A stretch of DNA of 25,242 bases from Chara braunii (lineage: Eukaryota > Streptophyta > Charophyceae > Charales > Characeae): positions 3,036,779 to 3,062,020 of the forward strand of contig BFEA01000053.1 in NCBI GenBank assembly GCA_003427395.1, given 5' to 3'. Each line of letters begins with the position of its first letter. The first letter of the stretch is position 1. The notes beneath the pieces are model-generated. The model did no database searches and had not been told where the DNA came from. It saw only the letters and a list, made by a program, of their open reading frames with translations. The position numbers were made by a program, and so were the translations under genes. This document shows positions 18,309-25,242 of the stretch, one piece after another.

Positions 18309-18428
18309 TGCCACGTCAGCAGGACATGCCAGCAGACCACGTCAGCAGGCCACGTCAGTAGGACACGTCAGCAGGACACGTCAGCAGGCCACGTCAACCG
18401 ACATCGCAGGAAATACCACGTCAGTAGG
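18309..18428 (+). repeat. CACGTCA motif array in element B leader
   Basis: Seven copies of CACGTCA, mostly as CCACGTCAGCA or ACACGTCAGCA, at irregular 14-30 bp spacing. It sits in the same place as the much more regular array of element A: between the AT-rich leader and gag. Confidence 0.85.
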
Positions 18429-18443
18429 CCCCCGGCCTGGTCT

Positions 18444-19931
18444 ATGCTGCTGCGTTCACAAATAGCCGTCATGGACCAGAGGTCCAGGGAAACAGACAAG
18501 GCCTATCAGGCTCGGATGCTGGCCTGGAGTACTGAAACAAAGAGATGGGTGGATGACGCAGCAATAGCAGCGAAGAAGAAGGCAGAGGACGCCGAGCAGA
18601 CACGTCTGCTGGCATTGGAACAACAGCGCCAGCACGACGAGGCAGCAGCAAAGGCTGCTGATGAAGAACGAGTTCAACGGCGGGAGAAGATATTTAGCGG
18701 AGAGCAAACTTNGCTCACAATGGCAGCGGTTTGGCGGGCCGAGGCCGAGAATGGCAAGATGGAGAATAGCGAAAATAAGATCGCTCTACTCCTTTCCCAT
18801 CTCACGGACCTCCAGGCAACACAGTAGGAGGACATCCACGGCCTCGACGACGCGCTGACTCAAGTCCACGGCCGCCTCCGGCAGCTGGAGCAGCGACCTG
18901 TCGCCGCCCCTGATGCCAGCTCTTCCAATACCTTCGATCGCCTCGAAGCATTGGAAATGGACGTCGTCTGCCTCAAGGACAGCGTGCAGTTACAACAGAC
19001 CGTAACGCAACAGTCGGAACAACGGATCTGTACTACCGCCAACAATTCGAGTTCGGAACCGTGCAAGACAACTCCAAAGTTTGATGGGCAGGAGATCTTT
19101 TGCGACTCGACGAAGACAAATCCGATTCCATGGTTCCGCAAGTTCGAGCTCACGCTGCAGCTCCACTACGTCAAAGAACACAAGCACCATAAGTACTTGT
19201 ACTCCCGGTCAGGGGGCGCGTGCCAGGCATGGTTGGACAATGTCTTGTCCAAGTACGGAGTAGTAGCTGGGATGATCTGAAGGCGGCGTGGCACAAGTGG
19301 TTCCAGGTAGAGCCGTCGGAGATCAAAGCAATGGACAAGCTAATGGTCTTCGAACAAGGCACGCTATGTCGACTGGATTGCCGAGTACCAACGTTTGACA
19401 TCAGTCCCAGACATCCAGATGGACTTCAAAGCCATCCGCCACTATTTCATCTCAAGGTCATGTCCGGCAGTAAGCAATGTCCTGACTCACGTCGAGGACA
19501 CCTTGACGACAACGGCGGAACTTTTTGTTTAGGCCGCGCAGATTATCATCACGAACAAGGAGGCTAAGAACCTGCGTTCGTATGCGCTAGGCCCGAGCAG
19601 AGACCAGCATCGACCAAGAGTGGCCGTGGTCGCGGCGGCAACGCCGTTTGACCAAACTAGCGAGGCCGTGTCTGCCAATGAAGGGGACAGACTCGCAGCC
19701 GCCCGGGAAGGTGGCCGCCCCAGCAAAGACCGAGGACGCGGCAAACCGAAGACAAACACCGCATCTAGCCCCGGTCCCGGTGCAACAGCTCCAGCCCCAT
19801 GGTCCCAATACGGCATCTCCGAGCAAGCATTCAAAGCGCGCACGAGATTCCACTATTGCCTATGGTGCAACAGCGATCTCCATGAAACACTGGCCTGCCC
19901 GTTGAAAGGCAAGGGCAAATCAGGAAATTGA
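18444..19931 (+). pseudogene. gag: Element B gag polyprotein, broken
   Basis: Particle protein. I start at ATG 18444; ATG 18471 is an alternative, and the open frame extends upstream through the motif array to 18096. Parts: an Ala/Glu/Lys-rich coiled coil (about 18540-18700), a second helical region, a gag core from about 19075 (KFDGQEIF, PWFRKFELTLQL, CQAWLDNVL, LKAAWHKWF, DWIAEYQRL), a basic Ser/Pro-rich linker, and a zinc knuckle C-x2-C-x4-H-x4-C starting at Cys 19857-19859. Breaks: an N at 18712, TAG 18825, two compensating frameshifts (about 19255 and 19368), TAG 19530. It ends at TGA 19929-19931, overlapping the start of pol. Unlike element A, the knuckle is intact. Confidence 0.88.
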
Positions 19932-20850
19932 GCACCGCCGGGAGTGACTCGACGACACTCTCGACGCCTTCGGAACCGGTCGCTTCGCGGGTGACCGCCC
20001 TTCGTTCCAAGGCACATGTGGAAGTCGATAGTCCTCCTCTTCTGTATTCTCTTGAGGACTATGCTGCCCGGTTTGTTCCTACGCTGGGTACTCAAGCTCA
20101 AGGACAAGACGTGTGTGCGACATTTTCTCCGTCCGACAGCGGCGACTTATCGTCTTCAAGTGGTTCTTCACGAGATTCGGCGCGCGAGTTCAACATAGAG
20201 GTATTGGACCCGCTCACGTTCGAGGACTTTGCATGGCTTCCTCTCCCGACCACGGGCCGCCTGCCGGGACCGCAATGCGCAGCACTATGCGCTCATCTCC
20301 ACACGTACTTATCCTTCTATGCACCACCAACTTCACTGACGGATGACGAAGTCGCGGTGGGGGACGTCCTTGCGTATGTTACCAAGGTGGCCTGCGAGTT
20401 TTGCACGCAACGGTACGATGACAACAACGCACCGCTCTTGTATGTCCGCATCCAGGTTGGGCAAGCGTCCTGCAGCGCTTTGCTGGATAGCGGCGCGTCT
20501 CACAATTTCATGAGCCAAGCCTTTACGCAAAGGGCTGGCCTTGGCGCACAAGTTCAGAGGAAGGCAAACCTGACGGTGATCAAGTTGGCGGATGGAAAGA
20601 CACAACAAATTCTCGATCGTTACATCGAGGCCGTACCGGTTTATTTCGCACCTCATGCATGCGAATCTGTGATGTTCGACATTTGGACACGGACTTCGAC
20701 ATCATTCTGGGAATGCCTTGGCTTGCAAGTGCGAATCACACGGTCAACTTCCACCGGCGGACTCTTAGCGTTCACGACGCCTTCGGTGCCGAAGTGGCGT
20801 GTACTATTTTCCTCTTCCGCACCCTTCAATTCGATGCCAAGTGGTGACGG
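19928..20850 (+). pseudogene. pol: Element B pol N-terminus and aspartic protease
   Basis: Frame -1 relative to gag. Open from 19886, it overlaps the gag stop as TTGAGC and continues uninterrupted to about 20683. After a Ser/Thr-rich start come LEDYAARFVP, LTFEDFAWLP and a protease with active site Leu-Leu-Asp-Ser-Gly-Ala-Ser (Asp 20486-20488), the normal retropepsin motif. A one-base change of frame near 20683 precedes FDIILGMPWL, and another near 20800 leads to the RT frame. Protease identity rests on the active site, the ILGMPWL segment and position. The catalytic loop looks sound, but the C-terminal frameshifts would uncouple it from RT. Confidence 0.85.
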
Positions 20851-22340
20851 CCAAATCATTCTGGGCAACTTGCGCTTACGAGCAACCCGAGGAAATCGGC
20901 CTATGTTTCCTACGGACCGTCGCGGTAGCCGAATCTTCACCCTTGAACTTGTCTTCGGACCTCCGGTTGGTGCGGTTGCTGGATGAGTTCGCCGACATCT
21001 TCGAGTCACCTACCGGTGTGGTGCCGGATCGGCCGATCTCTCACGAGATCATTCTTGAGGCCGGTGCCGTGCCGCCGAAAGGTTGCATCTATCGGATGAG
21101 CGAGGAGGAGCTTGAGGTCCTCCGCGCACAACTCGACGATTTGTTGGCCAAGGGTTGGATCCGCCCTAGTAGCTCCCCATATGGAGCACCAGTTCTCCTC
21201 GTCCGGAAGAAGAACAAGGATCTACGATTGTGTATCGACTATCGCAAGCTCAACGCGCAAACCGTCAAGAATGAAGGGCCTCTTCCTCGCATCGGCGATC
21301 TTCTTGAGCGATTGGGCGGCGCAAAGTATTTTTCTAAGTTGGATTTGAAATCGGGATATCATCAAATCTCGATCCGGCCGAATGATCGCTACAAATCCGC
21401 GTTCAAGACACGGTACAAACATTTTGAGTGGCTGGTTATGCCTTTTGGCCTCACCAACGCCCCGACGACCTTTCAAGCGGCAATGACCAATGAGTTTCGT
21501 GCAATGTTGGACCGGTTCATGCTGGTCTACTTAGACGATATTCTCGTCTATAGCCGGTCATTGGAGGATCATCTTGGGCATCTTCGACGAGTGTTGGAAA
21601 CGCTCCGCCACGCCAAGCACAAGGCCAACCGCGACAAGTGCGAATTTGTCCGGCAAGAGCTGGAATACTTGGGCCATTTTGTCACACCAGAAAGCATCAG
21701 TCCGCTATCGGACAAGATTCAAGCCATCGAAGAGTGATCGGAGCCTCGGAACGTCACGGATGTTCGTTCGTTCCTTGGCCTCGCCAGCTACTATCAGCGT
21801 TTCATCAAAGGCTACTCGAAGATCGCGACCCACTTGACCAAGCTTCAATGCGAGGATCGGCCGTTTGACTTCAGAGAGGCGCGGGAATCATTTTTGGCTC
21901 TCAAAGCCGCGCTATTATCTGTGGAGGTCTTGCGCATATACGACCCGCTTTTGCCTACGGGCGTCACTATGGATGCGTCCAGCTATGGCATTGGTGCCGT
22001 CCTCAAGCAACATGATGGTGTAGACTGGCACCCGGTCGAGTATTTCAGCAAGAAAGTGCCCGTCGTGCATTCCATTGACAATGCACGCAAGAAGGAGTTC
22101 CTCCTCTTCGTCCACGCGCTGAAGTGGTGGCGACACTTCCTCCTTGGTCGAAGCCAATTCCGATGGGTAACGAACAACAATCCGTTGGTCTTTTATAAGA
22201 CCCAAGACACCGTCAACAGCACCATCGCTCGATGGATGGCTTTCATCAACGAGTTCGACTTCTTTCCTGATCACATTCCCGAGAAGTCAAACCGTTTTGC
22301 GAATGCTCTTTCACGGTGTCCGGATCATTGTACCGCGGTC
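20851..22340 (+). pseudogene. pol: Element B reverse transcriptase and RNase H
   Basis: The RT runs in one open frame (20799-21737): [43 protein letters not shown] and YLDDILVY (Tyr 21528-21530, catalytic Asp pair 21534-21539). TGA 21735-21737 replaces a Trp codon in the connection. The frame then continues unchanged through RNase H: TMDASSYGIGA, RKKEFLLF, then VTNNNPL, where the third catalytic Asp codon is Asn (AAC at 22173-22175; element A has GAC). The RT domain is intact in sequence and better preserved than in A, but RNase H has lost a metal-binding residue. Confidence 0.93.
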
Positions 22341-23480
22341 TACTCAACCTTCGAGATCGACGACGACCTGCGGAACAGCTTCATCCGCGGCTACCAAGCC
22401 GACCCCGAGTTTCACGACAAGTACGCGAATTGCTTCTTTCCTAATCCGGCGCCTTCTCACTACCGGATCCAAGAGGGGTACTTGCTTGTCCACACACGGG
22501 GGAAGGACCTTCTTTTTGTATCAAGTGATCCTCACTTGCGTACACGGCTTCTTGGCGAGTTTTACGATGCTCCCGCCACCGGACACTTTGGAGTCAATCG
22601 CACGATTGGCCGACTTCACGAGCGATTTTGGTGGCCCGACCTTCTCGGCGACGTCACACGCTATTGCGAGTCATGCGAGGTTTGCCGACGCTGCAAATCC
22701 CGCAACCACCGTCCGTACGGCGAGTTACGACCATTACCGGTCCCTTTGAGGTGAAGGGAAGTGATTGCCATGGACATTACCGGCCCGTTCCCCAAGCACA
22801 AGACCGGCGTGGATGGGATTCTCACAGTGGTCGACCGACTCACCAAGTTCGCCATGTTTTTGCCTTGCCGCTATCATTCCAAGGGACCGGAGTTGGCCGA
22901 GGTTCTTTACGCCAGTTGGATTCGAACCAAGGGTTACCCCAAGGAAATCGTCTGCGACAGCGACACTCGGTTCATGTCCGATTTTTGGTTGGCGCTCATC
23001 AAGCGATGGGGCTCATCTTTCAAGCCCAGTTCAGCTCGCCACCCCCAGACCGATGGCCAAACGAAAAGGGCGCACCAGACCGCACAGGTTCTCCTTTGCA
23101 CTCTCATCCGTCCTAACCAAAAGGATTGGGTTGAGCGGCTGTCGGATGTCGAGTTGGCCTACAACTCCTCCATCCACCCGGCTATCGGGATGTCGCCCTT
23201 CGAGTTCGAGCACGGCTCGCCGGTCACTTCGCCGTTGGACACTAAAACTCCACGAACAGCCGAGAGCGACGACCATCTTCTTTTCTTGCGTCGGATGCAA
23301 GAGCTACTTGTCAAGGCACGTGACCAGATGGCCAAGACGCAACAACGCAAGAGCCAACAGTCCAATCGCCAGCGTCTTCCTTGCCCATTCCGTGCCGGCG
23401 ATCTCGTTCAGATCTCCGCCGCGGAATTCAGCCTTGAACAAGATATCTCTCGCAAGCTCCTCCCGAAATGGATGGGGCCT
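22341..23480 (+). pseudogene. pol: Element B integrase with lost catalytic Glu
   Basis: In the same frame as RT. In the zinc-binding domain the first His is Tyr (22563-22565, FYDAPATGH), while the second His and the CEVC pair are present. TGA 22752-22754 falls between the zinc domain and the core. The core shows Asp in IAMDITG (22773-22775), Asp in VCDSDTRF (22956-22958), but Lys (AAA 23064-23066) where the DDE Glu belongs, in GQTKRAHQ; element A has GQTERAHQ. One base change (GAA to AAA) explains it. With an internal stop, a missing zinc ligand and a missing catalytic acid, this integrase cannot have worked in its present form. Confidence 0.92.
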
Positions 23481-23880
23481 TGGCTGATCGTGGCACCCGC
23501 TGGGGATGCACCCGAGGGACCTTCCTTCACTATTCAGGTGCCCGCCCACTTGCCCGTCTACCAAGTCTTTCATTGCTCCAAGTTGGCTCTTTACACACCT
23601 GCGGAACATGACAATTTTCCCGGGAGACGTTCACAAGACCCACCCTCTATGGACGGTTTTCAGTAGGTCGGCGACATCATCTCCCACCGACGCTACCAAC
23701 AGGCCAACCGAGTACTTGGTACATTTCAAATACTGCACACATCAAGCTGACCGTTGGTTGACCCGTGCGGAACTTCAAGCAACAGCAAGATGCAAGGCAA
23801 GCTGGTCTCTTCGGCTCCACGCCACGCCCGCATCCAGGTTCCGCCTTCAGATCTTCAGCTTCGCCCTCGCCCCGACTTGA
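23481..23880 (+). pseudogene. pol: Element B GPY/F module end and chromodomain, frameshifted
   Basis: The module starting KLLPKWMGPW (about 23454) continues through VFHCSKLALYTP in the integrase frame to TAG 23664-23666, just after MDGFQ. The same frame goes on as VGDIISHRRYQQ, the start of a chromodomain. Near 23700 the frame shifts and the rest follows: TEYLVHFKYC, DRWLTRAELQATA. The end is at TGA 23878-23880. The tail is diverged from that of element A, but the Tyr-Leu-Val-x-Phe strand and Trp-Leu pattern match. Confidence 0.72.
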
Positions 23881-23886
23881 CTTCAT

Positions 23887-23899
23887 AAGGAGGGGGGGG
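23887..23899 (+). promoter_or_regulatory. Element B polypurine tract
   Basis: AAGGAGGGGGGGG ends directly at the TGTTACA start of the 3' LTR, mirroring element A. Confidence 0.85.
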
Positions 23900-24885
23900 T
23901 GTTACATGCTGCGCCTGCACACGAGGGCCATTTTCCAGGCCCTGCGTCCCTTAGGCTGAAAGCCTGAAAACCAGGGCCTACAAGACCCGTGACCGTTGAG
24001 CTCGAAAGTCTGAAAAACAGAGGCCTACAGACCCTGTGTCGTTTCAGACTAAAAATGGCAGTAGCCTTTTTAGCCTGAAACGAAGGGCCATTTCTGGTCT
24101 GTCATCAGAACGGCCTGCCCTGAAAGTCGGGCACCGAACCAGGGTTTTAGGAACAAGCTATTTTTTGCCTGTTCCCACGACAGCTGCAGCACTAGCCCCT
24201 GGCTCAGTTCGGCATTGGCAAGAGCAGCCTCCTGGACTGCCCGCCCTGCAACTGCAGGCAGTCGGAGGCAGTCAGGAGGCAGGCTGAGATAGTACATAGG
24301 GACTTCCCATGCACTTCACGGGTAGGCAGGAGGCAATCAGTAGTCTTCAGGATTCGGCAACAACACTCTGGAGGGAGCGCTGCAGGAGTAGTAGTAGCGT
24401 TAGCATTAGTCTTCAGCACTGGGCGCCAGTAGGTAGCTATAGTCTTGAACGCTGGGCGCCATAGCTAGGATAGTACTAGAGAGAGAGGGATTGGGCGGAG
24501 GCCAGGAGTACCTACCTGCAGCGCCGTTGCTCCAGCTTCGTCTTCGAGGTACCTGCAACACTGTGCCAACTTCACAGGTTAGTACCTGGCTCATGAGAGA
24601 GAGAGAGCTCTTCTTCTTCCTCTTCTCAGTCCACCATCTCCCTCTCACCCTCTCATTATCTAACTTCACTGCATCAGCAGACTACGAGAGAAAGAGAGAG
24701 AGAGAGCTTGGTGACATTGGATCCACACTTGACTTTTGGGCTTCAGACATTTCGACGAGGGATTATTTGGCACTTGTGACAAAGACTTGATGTTGACGAC
24801 ACTCCCATCTCTCCCCCTCTTCTTCGTCTGATCCCCTCCTCTTTGTCTGTGTATGTCTGGACCTGGCGCTTCCTTCCTATGTAAT
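23900..24885 (+). mobile_element. Element B 3' LTR, truncated (986 of 1299 bp)
   Basis: Collinear with the 5' LTR at a fixed offset of 7641 through the U3 palindromic modules, then with small GA-length differences, to GTAAT at 24881-24885. After that, homology stops abruptly. The TATA box and terminal TGTAACA are missing. Identity is very uneven along its length. Confidence 0.92.
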
Positions 24886-25242
24886 TGCATTGACTTGTTG
24901 TTTCCATGTTGCCTGTGGCCTCACTCTGTCGAGACTGTACTATAGTCAGGGGTAGATTCGTAATTTTGTTGGCTGAGGGCTAACCGGGAGACCTACCTGT
25001 GTGGAAAACTCGTGAGGGACATATCTGTAAATATAGAAATATGGTCCTTGTACTAACTCGATTTTCCTACAGCTACCCTAACTGCGAATAGCAGACCCGG
25101 GCTACCCCTAGGACAGACAGGCCCTATGGGCCTACGCTGATAGACGGTCCTATAGCCTATAGCCGGGTAGGGAGAGGCCCTAGAGGCCGAAACTGAAACG
25201 GTACCGGTCGGTCAGTAAGTCCGGTCTAGGTCGGTCTAGGCT
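24886..25242. other. Unassigned sequence after the truncated LTR
   Basis: Matches neither element A, B nor C. No ORF. From about 25100 it carries GGCC palindromes (AGGCCC-TAT-GGGCCT at about 25118-25132, GAGGCCCTAGAGGCC near 25174) and a GGTCGGTC-type tandem at the very end, reminiscent of the U3 modules of A and B. It may be the LTR of a further element inserted into B, but the window ends before that can be seen. Confidence 0.45.

Larger units (their letters stand above)
16259..24885 (+). mobile_element. Ty3/gypsy LTR retrotransposon B, nested in element C
   Basis: Full 5' LTR, PBS, leader, gag, protease, RT/RNase H, integrase, GPY/F-chromodomain, polypurine tract and a 3' LTR lacking its last third. 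The LTR ends TGTTACA and TGTAACA are perfect inverse repeats. The 5' end interrupts element C gag. The five bases before it, AAAAC at 16254-16258, are the expected target duplication, but the 3' partner cannot be checked because the 3' LTR is cut. Internal organisation and protein motifs match element A closely, but nucleotide sequence is well diverged, so A and B are sister families. Confidence 0.93.

Overview
The window looks like repeat-dense nuclear DNA of a streptophyte (a land plant or a charophyte-type green alga). The inference rests on Ty3/gypsy elements with chromodomain-type pol ends, primer-binding sites matching the 3' end of plant initiator tRNA-Met, and microsatellite-rich intergenic DNA. 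There is no bacterial gene organisation. I cannot name the species. No intact host gene is recognisable. Almost all recognisable coding sequence is decayed retrotransposon, and three single-N gaps (1326, 14360, 18712) mark a draft assembly.

Layout. (1) 1-8244 is Ty3/gypsy element A, plus strand: truncated 5' LTR (1-395), PBS, AT-rich leader with internal duplications, a 14/17-bp CACGTCA minisatellite, gag, pol (protease, RT, RNase H, integrase, GPY/F module, chromodomain), polypurine tract and a full 1179-bp 3' LTR. Its ORFs carry several stops and frameshifts. (2) 8245-10000 holds a divergent minus-strand fragment of eukaryotic large-subunit rRNA, a cluster of hairpins, and an orphan LTR end with PBS (9978-9996). 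(3) 10000-14280 is mostly non-coding: telomere-like motifs, a promoter-like palindrome, a 30-bp pyrimidine-rich minisatellite and a MITE-like inverted repeat. (4) 14279-14567 is an assembly chimera: GA repeats, an N, 95 bp copied from element B gag, and a Nextera mate-pair linker. (5) 14573-16258 is a gag remnant of a third element (C), cut by the insertion of (6) element B, 16259-24885, a relative of A with a full 1299-bp 5' LTR, a 3' LTR cut off at 24885, and the same order of parts. (7) 24886-25242 is unassigned sequence rich in GGCC palindromes.

How the parts work together: in an intact element the LTR drives a genomic RNA. Gag forms the particle, and protease, RT/RNase H and integrase copy and insert it. 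The chromodomain probably directs integration to particular chromatin. Neither A nor B can do this alone as assembled: both have broken frames, and B has also lost the third integrase acidic residue and one RNase H aspartate. The most interesting shared features are non-coding. Both elements carry arrays of an ACGT-core (bZIP-type) motif between PBS and gag, and both LTRs have a U3 built of palindromic GGGCC/GGCCC and TTTCAGCCTGAAA modules.
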